Below, one piece after another: positions 37,717 through 46,605 of a stretch of DNA of 64,000 nucleotides. The stretch covers positions 400,269-464,268 of the forward strand of contig NZ_AADV02000002.1 of the NCBI RefSeq assembly GCF_000167195.1, given 5' to 3'. How positions within the stretch are numbered: position 1 is the first letter of the stretch; the number at the start of each line of letters is the position of its first letter. The DNA is from Crocosphaera watsonii WH 8501. GTDB taxonomy: Bacteria; Cyanobacteriota; Cyanobacteriia; Cyanobacteriales; Microcystaceae. The translations under genes and the position numbers were made by a program. The notes below the pieces were generated by a model that ran no database searches, had not been told where the DNA came from, and saw only the letters and a program-made list of their open reading frames with translations.

Positions 37717-38928
37717 TCACCTAATCGCCAAACTAGGTTTAACAATTGCTGGTACGATACTTTTACAAGCCATTCTTGCCCCACCAATATTTCTGGCAAC
37801 AGGGCCAATGCGTAAAGCAGCTAAACCACCCATAATAAAAAAGTTAGACTTGGGCAGACGTAAATATTCATCTAGTACAGGTAAACCGTTAACTATTTCT
37901 GTGGGATAAGTCTCAAGTACCTCTTGCAACAAAGGATGTTCCATAGCACTAAATCTTGTACCAGTAGCCAACCAGATACGGTTAAATTGATCTTTACTTC
38001 CGTCTTCACAATCAACCTGCCAGAGATTATTTTGCCATTGTGCAGCCCTAACTTGACAGCATTCATTGATTATTATTGTGCCTTCGGATACTGCCTTTCT
38101 TAATTGCAGCATCATTTCAGGAATCATGGAACCACCATTACGAGCTTGCTGTATTTGTTGGTAACGGATATACCAATCAGTTTCGGCCTGAAAGTCTTTG
38201 AGATATTTGGGTCCTAACCAACCCGGATCAGCATCAAAGATTTTTTCTTGTAACTGTTTTCTGGTCATTAAAGTAACATTCGCCCCCAGGTTGATAGCAC
38301 CTTTGGCTAGATGTCCGCTAGTTAAACCACCACCAACAATTAAAACCCTTTCTCCTGTTATGTTAAGTTTGTTTAAATTTACCTGTTGAGAATGACATAA
38401 TCTCTCTGAGGGATAATCTGAGGTAATCTTCTGTACCCAATCAGGAAGTTGTATTTTGCCACTTCCCGTAGCTAAGACAACTCTACGGGCCATAATAGTT
38501 TCTCCCGTATCTAAAACCAATTGAAATCGGGAACGTGAAGCAGTTTTAATTGGTAAAATCTGGATAACTTTAGCTGGATAAACTTTATCACTTAACTTCC
38601 AACGACGAATAACTTCATCACAGAAATCGTTAAATAGTTGTGTCCCCGGTCTATCATAAGGAGAAAATAGTTCATGATGCCGATGTTCGGCAAAAGTTCT
38701 TAATTGATGGGGATCTGGATCAGGGTGATGAACCGCCGGCGATCGCAAAGCAGGAATTTGTTGTGCTGCAAATTGTTGCTGCCATCGACTCATCCACGTT
38801 TGACTGGGATCGAAAATTAAAATTTTGTGATCATACTTTGCGCTTTTTTGCAAGAGGTGTGTGGTTAACGTCAGAGCCTGAACCCCTGCCCCAATCATAG
38901 CTAGGTCTATATAACTAGGTAGTGCCAC
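37717..38928 (-). CDS. FAD/NAD(P)-dependent oxidoreductase in the Zur regulon
   Basis: A 403-residue flavoprotein with an N-terminal FAD-binding GxGxxG-type loop (LAMIGAGVQALTL), a second Rossmann loop for NAD(P)H (VLIVGGGLTSGHLAKGAINLG) and the ATG motif RRVVLATGSG. The arrangement resembles N-hydroxylating monooxygenases and other class B monooxygenases. It is divergent from znuA across an 84-bp region with two Zur-type boxes, so it is probably induced with zinc uptake under zinc limitation. The substrate is unknown. Confidence 0.82.
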   Translation of the reverse strand: MALPSYIDLAMIGAGVQALTLTTHLLQKSAKYDHKILIFDPSQTWMSRWQQQFAAQQIPALRSPAVHHPDPDPHQLRTFAEHRHHELFSPYDRPGTQLFNDFCDEVIRRWKLSDKVYPAKVIQILPIKTASRSRFQLVLDTGETIMARRVVLATGSGKIQLPDWVQKITSDYPSERLCHSQQVNLNKLNITGERVLIVGGGLTSGHLAKGAINLGANVTLMTRKQLQEKIFDADPGWLGPKYLKDFQAETDWYIRYQQIQQARNGGSMIPEMMLQLRKAVSEGTIIINECCQVRAAQWQNNLWQVDCEDGSKDQFNRIWLATGTRFSAMEHPLLQEVLETYPTEIVNGLPVLDEYLRLPKSNFFIMGGLAALRIGPVARNIGGARMACKSIVPAIVKPSLAIR

Positions 38929-38941
38929 TGTGGATTAATCA

Positions 38942-38956
38942 AGAAAATAATTATCA
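38942..38956. promoter_or_regulatory. Zur-type box 1 in the znuA/oxidoreductase promoter
   Basis: AGAAAAT-A-ATTATCA matches the 7-1-7 Zur consensus in the right half and four of seven positions in the left half. It is the box nearer the oxidoreductase gene. Confidence 0.6.
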
Positions 38957-38967
38957 TTATTATACAA

Positions 38968-38982
38968 TGAGAATGATTATCA
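38968..38982. promoter_or_regulatory. Zur-type box 2 in the znuA/oxidoreductase promoter
   Basis: TGAGAAT-G-ATTATCA fits the TGAxAAT-N-ATTxTCA consensus fully. It lies 31 bp upstream of the znuA start and close to an AT-rich -10-like stretch. Confidence 0.8.
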
Positions 38983-39012
38983 TTTTAATTAACCATTTAT
39001 CCACTAAATTAT

Positions 39013-40095
39013 ATGAGTTCTACCAATCAATATATCTCCCTACTCCATGGCCTTCGTTCCAAAGCATCTTTACAACGCATTTTCATTACTGCTTTCACTT
39101 GTTTAAGTGCGATCGCTTGTAGTCCAGAAACGACTCCCCCAACAAGTTCTGATTCCACACCCCAAACAAGTTCTGAACCCACAGCCGAAACAAGTTCTGG
39201 TCCCAAGATTGTAACTACTTTTTTACCGGTTCATTTGTTTACTAAAGCTGTAGTAGGAGATACGGGACAAGTAGATATTTTGATTTCCCCTGGAAAGGAA
39301 GTTCACGACTATCAAGCTACCCCAGAAGATGCTAAATTGTTAGCACAAGCAGATGTTTTAGTAGAAAACGGTTTGGGGATGGAAGAGTTTTTATCAGGTT
39401 TAGTTGCCAATGCAGGTAATTCTAAACTTCAGCAAATTGATGCTAGTGAAGGAATAGAAGCAATGGAAGGGGAAGATGGACATGATGAACATGGACATGA
39501 TGAAGATAAACATGATGAAGATAAACATGATGAAGATAAACATGATGAAGATAAACATGATGAACATGGACATGGACATCATCATCCAGAGGGAAATCCT
39601 CACGTTTGGTTAGACCCTGTTTTAGCGCAACAACAGGTAGCTAATATTAGAGATAGGTTAATTGAAATAGACCCCGACAATGCAGATAGCTATCGTAGCA
39701 ATGCTCAAGCTTATATTGAACAACTACAACAGCTAGATAATGAATTTAAAGAAAAATTAGCCCCGGTTCAAGGTTGTAACTTTATTACTTTTCACGATGC
39801 TTTTCCCTATCTAGCGCAACGTTATGGACTGGAACAAGAAGCAATAGTAGAAATTCCTGAAGAGAGCATTACTCCCCAAGATATCCAACGGATACAACAA
39901 ATAACTAAGGAACATTCTGTTAAAGCTTTATTGACTGAACCAGGAATTAAAGACAAGCGCGTTGAGCAAATATCCAGTGACTTAAATCTATCTCTTGAAG
40001 AGATCAACCCTCTTGAGGCAGGAGAAACAAATCCACAATATTATTTTCAAGTGATGCGGGGTAATCTCGAAGCATTATCAAGAGCGTGTCAATGA
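39013..40095 (+). CDS. znuA: Zinc ABC transporter substrate-binding lipoprotein ZnuA
   Basis: The 360-residue cluster 9 solute-binding protein has a lipoprotein signal (LSAIAC, residues about 31-36), then a Thr/Ser/Pro-rich linker and the two lobes with zinc ligands (KEVHDYQATPEDAKLL, NPHVWLDPVLAQQQ, FITFHDAFPYLAQRY, LLTEPGIKD). Between the lobes is a His/Asp-rich loop of more than 40 residues made largely of HDEDK units; four perfect 15-bp repeats occupy 39496-39555. The loop probably captures zinc. Confidence 0.95.
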   Translation: MSSTNQYISLLHGLRSKASLQRIFITAFTCLSAIACSPETTPPTSSDSTPQTSSEPTAETSSGPKIVTTFLPVHLFTKAVVGDTGQVDILISPGKEVHDYQATPEDAKLLAQADVLVENGLGMEEFLSGLVANAGNSKLQQIDASEGIEAMEGEDGHDEHGHDEDKHDEDKHDEDKHDEDKHDEHGHGHHHPEGNPHVWLDPVLAQQQVANIRDRLIEIDPDNADSYRSNAQAYIEQLQQLDNEFKEKLAPVQGCNFITFHDAFPYLAQRYGLEQEAIVEIPEESITPQDIQRIQQITKEHSVKALLTEPGIKDKRVEQISSDLNLSLEEINPLEAGETNPQYYFQVMRGNLEALSRACQ

Positions 40096-40147
40096 TCAGT
40101 GATCAGTTATCAGTTTTTTGTTCTTGCTATTTTCCTCTGTAAATTTA

Positions 40148-40939
40148 ATGGACCAAAACGTATCTATTCCCCAACCCATCCTCAAAGTAAAAGACTTATC
40201 GGTAATGCGTGGGGAATATCTAGCAGTAGATAATGTTTCTTTTGAATTATTGCCGGGGACTCATACGGCCATTATTGGTCCTAATGGTGCAGGGAAAACT
40301 ACCTTGATGAAATCCATTTTAGGGTTGCTTGAAGCGCAGTCAGGTGAAATTAGCTTGTTTGATGGTACTGGTAAACGGTTAAAGCGATTAAAACAGGAAA
40401 TTGGTTATATTCCCCAAAAGTTTCCCTTTGAACGCACTTTCCCCTTAATAGTATCGGAGTTAGTGGGTTTGGGGTTAAATAGTAAATATTGGTGGCGCGA
40501 TCACAAAGGTCAACGAGAGATTATCCACCAAGCTTTAGAACAAGTTAATTTAACCAAACAAGCTCAACAAAAAATCGGCACTCTAAGCGGAGGGGAGTTA
40601 AAGCGAGTTTTATTAGCTTACTGTTTAGTCGCTCCCCGTCGTCTTTTAGTTCTCGATGAAGTTTTAGCCGGGGTAGATGCTACGGGGAAAATGGAATTTG
40701 CTGCTTTACTTAATAGTCTCAAACAAGAACAAAATTGGACGATATTGGAAGTTTCCCACGATTTAGATTTAGTTAGTCGCTATTGTGACTCGGTAATTTG
40801 TTTAAACCGTCGCTTACTTTATCAAGGTTCCCCTCAAACCACTCTCACCCCGGAAAATCTCTTGCACATATACGGTGCTTTAGTTAGTCCAACTTGTAAT
40901 CATCATAATGAATCTAGTCAACTTCCTGAATCTTTTTAG
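40148..40939 (+). CDS. znuC: Zinc ABC transporter ATP-binding protein ZnuC
   Basis: A 263-residue ATPase with Walker A GPNGAGKTT, Q-loop YIPQKF, signature LSGGELKRVLLAYCL, Walker B RLLVLDEVLAG and switch His in EVSHDLDLVSRYCD. The start is taken as MDQNVSIP (40148), 52 bp after znuA. Its 3' end overlaps znuB by 32 bp, so the three genes form one operon. It powers uptake of zinc delivered by ZnuA. Confidence 0.94.
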   Translation: MDQNVSIPQPILKVKDLSVMRGEYLAVDNVSFELLPGTHTAIIGPNGAGKTTLMKSILGLLEAQSGEISLFDGTGKRLKRLKQEIGYIPQKFPFERTFPLIVSELVGLGLNSKYWWRDHKGQREIIHQALEQVNLTKQAQQKIGTLSGGELKRVLLAYCLVAPRRLLVLDEVLAGVDATGKMEFAALLNSLKQEQNWTILEVSHDLDLVSRYCDSVICLNRRLLYQGSPQTTLTPENLLHIYGALVSPTCNHHNESSQLPESF

Positions 40940-41723
40940 TTTACCCTTTATGCAACGGGCGGTACTGGGTGGTGTACTGCTTGGTATTTTAGGAGGCATT
41001 TTAGGCAGCTTTTTAATCTTGCGTCGTCTCTCCCTATTCGGGGATACAGTGGGACATTCAGCCATGCTAGGAGTGGTTTTAGCTGCTTTATTAGAACTTC
41101 CTACCACTTGGACTTTGATTGGTTTTACCGTTGCTTTTGGTTTAGGTGTAATTTATTTAATTGACAAAACTGATTTAGGTAGCGATACAGTATTGTGTAT
41201 TTCCCTATCGGGTTCTATCGCTTTAGGTACAATTGGTTTTAGTTATTTAAAGGGATATCGGGGGAATTTATTATCAATTTTATTTGGTGATATTTTAGCT
41301 ATTAGTAATACAGATCTAATTTTATTATTGTTACTTTTAGCTATAACTGTAGCCTGGATAATTATGAGTTTGCCAGAGCAAATATTACTTACTCTTAATA
41401 GGGATTTAGCTTTAGTAAAAGGCGTACCTGTTAGTAGCAATCGTTATTTTTTTATCGTGCTTTTAGCAATTACGATCGCTCTAACTATTCGTGCTGTTGG
41501 TATTTTATTGGTCAATGCTTTTTTAGTTATTCCTGCGGCAACTTCTAGATTAATTTGTCAGCAGTTTGTCCCTTTTTTAGTCACTGCTGCTGCCATAGGT
41601 GCTACCAGTGGAGTAATGGGAATGGTTATTTCTGGGGCGCTCGATCTTCCTAGTGGTCCCAGTATTGTTTTGGTTCAGTTATTTGGGTTTTTAATAGTAG
41701 CTTTATGGTGTCGGCAAGTTTGA
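40908..41723 (+). CDS. znuB: Zinc ABC transporter permease ZnuB
   Basis: A 271-residue membrane protein of the ABC-3 family with about eight hydrophobic helices, including GGVLLGILGGILGSFLIL at the start and VGILLVNAFLVIPAATSRLI, the conserved family segment, near residue 200. It forms the channel with ZnuC. The last 150 bp of the gene are repeated at 42306-42455 behind the toxin-antitoxin pair. Confidence 0.94.
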   Translation: MNLVNFLNLFSLPFMQRAVLGGVLLGILGGILGSFLILRRLSLFGDTVGHSAMLGVVLAALLELPTTWTLIGFTVAFGLGVIYLIDKTDLGSDTVLCISLSGSIALGTIGFSYLKGYRGNLLSILFGDILAISNTDLILLLLLLAITVAWIIMSLPEQILLTLNRDLALVKGVPVSSNRYFFIVLLAITIALTIRAVGILLVNAFLVIPAATSRLICQQFVPFLVTAAAIGATSGVMGMVISGALDLPSGPSIVLVQLFGFLIVALWCRQV

Positions 41724-41761
41724 TAGAATATGTTTAAAGTTTATCTTTTTATGGGGAAACT

Positions 41762-41992
41762 ATGCGGTCAATTGAGCAACTAACAGAGGAAATATTATCC
41801 TTGCCTAATGCTTCAAGGGCAATTCTTGCAGACAAATTGGTAGAAAGCTTAGAATTTGACACCGATTCAACAATTCAGTCAATTTGGATAACTGAAGCCA
41901 AAAAGCGACGGGATGAAGTTCGGGATGGTTCTGTGCAAGTCATTCCAGGAGATCAGGCGTTGGCTCAAGTTAGAGGTATGATTGAGCCGTGA
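41762..41992 (+). CDS. Addiction-module antitoxin (RelB/StbD-like, short helical type)
   Basis: A 76-residue protein with the N-terminal pattern IEQLTEEILSLPNASRAILADKLVESL typical of the cyanobacterial addiction-module component family, and a flexible C-terminus (WITEAKKRRDEVRDGSVQVI) that would wrap the toxin. Its TGA overlaps the GTG of the toxin gene. The pair lies 38 bp behind znuB in the same direction. Confidence 0.88.
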   Translation: MRSIEQLTEEILSLPNASRAILADKLVESLEFDTDSTIQSIWITEAKKRRDEVRDGSVQVIPGDQALAQVRGMIEP

Positions 41993-42279
41993 AGTATGTA
42001 TTTCATCCTGAAGCACTCAAAGAATATGCTGATGCTGTTCGGTATTACACTGAGCAACGAACTGAAGTCGCACAAGCATTTATTAATGCGATCGAAGATG
42101 CAGTATATCGGGTTAGAGAATCGTCCACTCGCTATAATGCAATTGATGATGATGTTCGGCGATGTATGACGCGGAGATTTCCTTACGGGATTCTTTACAC
42201 GATTGAGCAGGACTATATTCTTATTTTAGCGGTTATGCATTGTAGCCGAGAGCCTGGATACTGGAAAAGTCGTCGGTAG
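41989..42279 (+). CDS. ParE/RelE-family toxin
   Basis: A 96-residue toxin starting with GTG (coupled by GTGA overlap). The sequence shows HPEALKEYADAVRYYTEQR, RRFPYGILYTIEQDYILILAVMHCSREPGYW, a standard ParE/RelE profile with a conserved Arg and a final HxxRxPxYW-type motif. Whether it targets gyrase or mRNA cannot be told. Confidence 0.88.
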   Translation: MKYVFHPEALKEYADAVRYYTEQRTEVAQAFINAIEDAVYRVRESSTRYNAIDDDVRRCMTRRFPYGILYTIEQDYILILAVMHCSREPGYWKSRR

Positions 42280-42305
42280 ATGAATTCTAATACCAGTTTA
42301 TCTCA

Positions 42306-42455
42306 TTTTTAGTCACTGCTGCTGCCATAGGTGCCACCAGTGAAGTAATGGGAATGGTTATTTCTGGGGCGATCGATCTTCCTAGTGGTCCTAGTATTGT
42401 TTTGGTTCAGTTATTTGGGTTTTTAGTAGTAGCTTTATGGTGTCGGCAAAGTTGA
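42306..42455 (+). pseudogene. Duplicate of the znuB 3' end
   Basis: These 150 bp match 41574-41723 (the end of znuB including its stop region) with about seven substitutions, an identity near 95 percent. Together the two copies bracket the toxin-antitoxin pair. The duplicate has no start and is not expected to be translated. Confidence 0.9.
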
Positions 42456-42533
42456 AGCTGTTCAAACTATATAACTTGCTAAATTTAATAACACCATTTA
42501 TGTTTCCATTAGGATAATAATAATGATAATCAA

Positions 42534-42548
42534 TCTCATTATGGTAGA
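42534..42548. promoter_or_regulatory. Degenerate Zur-like box
   Basis: TGATAAT-C-AATCTCA keeps a perfect left half and five of seven right-half positions of the Zur consensus. It lies just after the duplicated znuB end and upstream of no intact gene. It may be a relic of a lost Zur-controlled gene. Confidence 0.4.
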
Positions 42549-42577
42549 AATGATTTGCTTTATAAACTTTTATAATT

Positions 42578-42799
42578 TTATTTTGCTAAAGGTAACGAAT
42601 AATTAGGATTAAATAAATCAAAATAATGCCAAAGTATTTCTTTTCTAGGATCGTATTTAAGATAACTACCTGTTTTATGTTCGTTCTTGCTTGAACTAAA
42701 TGTTTTAGGTGCATTCAGGCTGATAGCATACCATTTATCTTGAACTAGAAAAAGCTTAAGTTTTCCTCCGGAAATTTCATACCATGCTGTTGCTGAAGT
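42578..42799 (-). pseudogene. C-terminal fragment of an unknown gene, cut by an IS
   Basis: A minus-strand frame of about 73 codons ends in TAA at 42578 and is open into the IS at 42800. It reads SATAWYEISGGKLKLFLV, then WYAISLNAPKTFSSSKNEH, then WHYFDLFNPNYSLPLAK. Composition is protein-like (aromatic and charged residues, no repeats), but I do not recognise the family. The missing N-terminal part is not on the other side of the IS. Confidence 0.55.
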
Positions 42800-44412
42800 A
42801 TTGGACTTTGGACAAAAAAAGTTTGTTAGCGTATATTTTACGCTAAACTAAAATCCCAAAATATCGGCTCTGTATCAGTCAATAAAATTTGCTGACAAAT
42901 AGGGCTAATCTATAGATTCTGAGGAAAACTAAGGAGCTTTTAAGTTTTCAGTTGATTTTTTGCTCCCTTTCTTGATAACATCATGACGAGTTCGTGGGGC
43001 TTTTTTGTAACCTTTAATACGTCCGGAAGAAAAACCTCGACGTTTGGGAAATTTGGCGAAAGTCCCCAAGGTCGTAATTATTCTTGAAAAGTCTCTTTGA
43101 ACTAGACTAGGGGTGATTTTGATGGATTTATTAGTCTTCAAATACTGTTCCCAATCACGGGGTAAAACCACAGCTAATTTTCTGGCAGCCCACAAATTTA
43201 CATAAGAAAGAAGTGTTAGTTTAAACCAATTTTCTTCATGATGTACATCGGGAGTTAAATAAGATGTCATCAATAATCTTTGTTTACCAAATCGAAAAAG
43301 ATGTTCCATGTCATAACGTTGTCGATAACACTGATAACAATCAACTAAACTTAACTCATCGCGCCGAGAACCAATAACAATAAGCCACATAGGTTTCCAA
43401 ATACTATTTCTTTCTTGATCTCTGACAACAATCTGGAGTAAAGTAAAGGGGTGATTGTTCATTTTATAGTTTTTAGTTCCTCTCATTAACATCTGTTTCC
43501 ATCCCGAAATAGTCACTGTTAATTGACGACCTTTTTTCGTTGTAAAGGGAACATGATGAACTTCATCAGGTTCAGTCCAAGTTTGGTCATCTTTAAGGTC
43601 AAATTTATCCCCATACCAACGGGGATGTCCCGAAGTTTTGGCTTGATTTGGGTCCCGAATAAATTGACGATAAAAAACTCGGTCACTTCTAACTCTTGTA
43701 ATAGTAACTACGTCTTCATGCTTAACTTGTTCCCCAATAAAATCCTTTTGGCTGTAGTCACTATCAGCCACTAAGACAGATAATTTATCAGAAAATAAAG
43801 AACTTTGCCAGATTTTTTTTAGTTGTTGATTGCCTTGATTTACTCCTTTATGTTTAGAGGGGACTCGCTCTCCTGATAAGGGGACAGCCCAAGGGACTTT
43901 TCTGTGTCTATTTGGTCAGGTAAAGCGCAGACAACGGAATAACAATGTCCAATATTAATGGGTTTATTTCCCTTAATTGGATTGGGGTAATGAATAAAGG
44001 TTTTATCCGCTAACGTTTCGGCAAACCGTCGTGGACAGGGAGTTGTGTCAATACCAAATAAGTTATAATGTTTTGAAGTGGGAGGAATTGTTCTCGATAC
44101 CGCTGAAAATAAAGTCTCAATTCTCTGTTCATAATTAGGGTCAGTTTGAGTGGGTAAAACTCTTGAATTCCTCTATATAAACTGTTATAATCTCTTCTAA
44201 ATAAAGGATTGAGAGACAATTCAACGACTGAGTGAGCTTGTTGGTTACTGGAGAGGGCATCGAGTAATTCTATAATAGTTTCTTTTCTAGCTTTTAGTCC
44301 TTGGAAGAGGTTAGACCTCCACACCAGGAATTCCTCGACAGACGTAGCCGTTTCATTTTTGGTCATTTTTAAAATTTATTACCTTATAAATTAGCGGAAT
44401 ATATACGCTAAC
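42800..44412 (-). mobile_element. Unassigned DDE insertion sequence, fullest copy
   Basis: The left end is ATTGGACTTTGGACAAA followed by the palindrome TTAGCG...CGCTAA. The right end carries a matching TTAGCG...CGCTAA inverted repeat at 44392-44412. The left outer 25 bp recur at the fragments 26726 and 56807, so they are part of the element. The right boundary is less certain. The family was not assignable by eye; it is IS4-like in catalytic layout. Confidence 0.8.
42929..44366 (-). pseudogene. DDE transposase, frameshifted
   Basis: The N-terminal frame (44366-44010, start MTKNETATSVEEFLVWRSNLF) is followed in another frame by HYNLFGIDTTPCPRRFAETLADKTF, then VLVADSDYSQKDFIGEQ with an acidic catalytic segment, and YRQRYDMEHLFRFGKQRLL with the Glu. 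The break lies near 44090, within CAATTCCTCCC, one base short of the frame that would read FPPTSKHYNLFG. The copy at 55330 has the same break, so it was inherited before transposition or is a programmed shift. Confidence 0.8.
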
Positions 44413-44445
44413 ATCAAAAGAGGTTGTTTGTTACAGTTAAGGCTA

Positions 44446-44841
44446 ATGTCATCACATTCCGAACTTAAGACCAGTCAAGATGTCCACCTGAGAGCCAAAC
44501 AAATTAAGAGTCTAATTCGCTCTCTTAAACAGAAAATAAAGAAAATTGAACGGGAAGGGGAAGTAGCACCAGCTAATTGTCATATTATTCGTTATCAGGT
44601 TAATCGAAAGGGAACAATCTACTGGTATTATAAACTACAGTCTGCTGAATCAATTTTTCCTATGGCCACTAATAATGAGAAAAAAACCAAATATAAATAT
44701 TTAGGACGAGCCGGAAGTTCTGCTCATATTGATGCTGTAGAAAAACTCACTAGAAGAAATCTCATTGATGAATTAGAACGAGTCATTCAATCTCTAACTG
44801 AAAGCTACTTAGATATCTATATTGGAACCGAAACTGAATGA
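44446..44841 (+). CDS. Small unknown protein next to the IS
   Basis: A 131-residue basic protein. It begins with a coiled helix (HLRAKQIKSLIRSLKQKIKKIERE), then a strand-like region around YQVNRKGTIYWYYKLQSAESIF and KYKYLGRAGSSAHIDAVEKLTRR. No name comes to mind; the middle resembles modules found beside cyanobacterial transposons. It begins 33 bp beyond the IS end and converges on the pentapeptide gene. The in-frame TTG at 44428 would add six residues. Confidence 0.55.
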   Translation: MSSHSELKTSQDVHLRAKQIKSLIRSLKQKIKKIEREGEVAPANCHIIRYQVNRKGTIYWYYKLQSAESIFPMATNNEKKTKYKYLGRAGSSAHIDAVEKLTRRNLIDELERVIQSLTESYLDIYIGTETE

Positions 44842-44914
44842 AGCTATTTAATATTTAAAATCCCCTAAAAAGATGGAAAGAGAGTTTTTAAAATCACCTT
44901 AATTCTCTATTTTA

Positions 44915-46605
44915 GGGTTTGCTGAAAAAGTTTCTCCAAAATTTATGCCACTTTCGACCAAGAATTTTCTGACAAATCAATAAGTTTTAGTACATAAAAA
45001 TTGTTTAAAGTATAATCAAAATTAATGAAAGGCGGTTTGATGAGTTCCCCTGTTCTATTATTAGTAAATAAGGACAAAAAAAGCGACAAAAACTGCCTCA
45101 GAAGTTTAGAAAGATTGACAACTAAAAATGTAATAGCAATAGATGTAATGGAGGTTTCAGGGAGTTTTGTCATCACGAGATTTAGGCTAAATCTTCGTTT
45201 AGCTTGTCCAAACTTTCCCTCAATAGCATTACGGAAGCATTCATCGGAGTGGGCTTGTTTCTTTTCTTCTTCACTGACATTTTTCGGAGGTCTTCCTAAC
45301 TTCGGACCACTGATTCTTATCCCTCTTTCCTTACACCAATTTCTGTTTTCCCTAGTTCGATAAATTTTATCTACATGGACAGATTCGGGATAATAGCCAA
45401 ACGTTTCTTTATACTTTTCTACTTGTTCTTTTAAATGACAAGATTCATTGAAATTTTCCCAACTTATTTTTTCTAGAAACACATAGTTATCTACACAGCT
45501 TACTGAGAGTTTAGCTCCAAACTCTATTGGTTTTCCTGCTTTTCCCCTCACTATTGGACGAATATGCGGTTGAGTTAAACTTACAATTCTTTGAGGAACA
45601 CTCTGGGTCTTATTCTCCCACATTGACTGTTGTTGTTCATAAACTTTTTTGATAGTCTCTAGACAATTTTTCTGTCTTTTACTCAGATTTTCCAGGGAAG
45701 CCCCAGCTTGAATTAAGTCTTCTATATTTCCTAAATTTTTCTTAAGGTATTTTAACTGTTTCCCGATAGCTTTTCTTCTTTCTTGATAAGATACTTTTCG
45801 TTTTTTAGCTACTTTTAAGTATTCCTTTCTAGCAATTTTTCTAGAAGTTCTCGGCTTTTTTCTCAATTTTACTCTTAATGGTTTATAAAGATTATCTATT
45901 ATTCTTTCTGTCTCAATTCTGGCTTGATTTAATATGCCTAAATCCGTTGGGTATTTGATGTCTGCTGGCGCACAAGTCGCATCTAAAATTAGTTTACCTT
46001 TATTTTTTATTTTTTCTCCTTTTTCTTGGAGACAATCCTTTTTTTTTACTTCTTTATCACTCTTGTCTATTTCTCTTTTTACTATTTTTTTATTGATTTT
46101 GTTTATCAATTCTCCATCAATTCTTTTCCTAAAATGAACTAGCATTGAAGATTCCAGTGGTGGCTCTTGTTGATAACAATTTAAACCTATAAAGTATTGT
46201 AGATAGGGATTTTCTCTAATCTGTTCTATAGTTTCTCTATCACTTGTTCCTAATTTTTCCTTAATAATTAATGTCCCTAATGCCATTCTAAATAGTTTGG
46301 CTGGCGCACCTTTTTCTGCTGAAAAAAGTTTAGCATATTCTTCCTCAAAATCATCCCAAGGTATCAACTCTGCCATGATTACCCAACGATTATTGGGGGA
46401 CAATTTGCCCTCGAAAGGTAATTCAAATTTTTCTGGGGGCGGTAAAGGTTGCTCCTCTTTTCGATACATTTGTTCTTGACCAACAACTGGGAGGTGTTTC
46501 TACCAATTATAGCGGTTTGTAGCCGACAAAGCTGATCTTTTTTGCGATCGCGAATATGGGTGTAACCTTTTAAAGAATAGGGTTTTGCTTTTATTCAGCA
46601 AACCC
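44915..46605 (-). mobile_element. IS1182/IS5-superfamily element, copy B
   Basis: A 1691-bp element, the inverse of copy A, with ends GGGTTTGCTGAA and TTCAGCAAACCC and TA on both sides (44913-44914 and 46606-46607). The insertion lies in the last codons of the pentapeptide gene at 46591-47052. Confidence 0.94.
44943..46469 (-). CDS. IS1182/IS5-type transposase, intact copy B
   Basis: A complete 508-residue frame with the same motifs as copy A (LILDATCAPADIKYP, SVHVDKIYRTRENR, IEGKFGQAKRRF). Differences from copy A include Arg to Pro in SLTQ(R/P)HIRP, Asp to Glu in VFL(D/E)KI, and Asp to Asn plus Ile to Thr near the C-terminus. None touches a predicted catalytic residue, so either copy could supply transposase. 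Confidence 0.92.
   Translation of the reverse strand: MYRKEEQPLPPPEKFELPFEGKLSPNNRWVIMAELIPWDDFEEEYAKLFSAEKGAPAKLFRMALGTLIIKEKLGTSDRETIEQIRENPYLQYFIGLNCYQQEPPLESSMLVHFRKRIDGELINKINKKIVKREIDKSDKEVKKKDCLQEKGEKIKNKGKLILDATCAPADIKYPTDLGILNQARIETERIIDNLYKPLRVKLRKKPRTSRKIARKEYLKVAKKRKVSYQERRKAIGKQLKYLKKNLGNIEDLIQAGASLENLSKRQKNCLETIKKVYEQQQSMWENKTQSVPQRIVSLTQPHIRPIVRGKAGKPIEFGAKLSVSCVDNYVFLEKISWENFNESCHLKEQVEKYKETFGYYPESVHVDKIYRTRENRNWCKERGIRISGPKLGRPPKNVSEEEKKQAHSDECFRNAIEGKFGQAKRRFSLNLVMTKLPETSITSIAITFLVVNLSKLLRQFLSLFLSLFTNNRTGELIKPPFINFDYTLNNFYVLKLIDLSENSWSKVA

Noticed and set aside
39496-39570. Possible CRISPR-like direct repeats
   Set aside because: The 15-bp repeats are contiguous without spacers and encode HDEDK units in ZnuA. 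No CRISPR array was found in the window.
41762-42279. Toxin-antitoxin pair as part of the znu operon proper
   Set aside because: The duplicated znuB end on its far side shows it arrived as a unit, so I treat it as an insertion even though it is co-directional.
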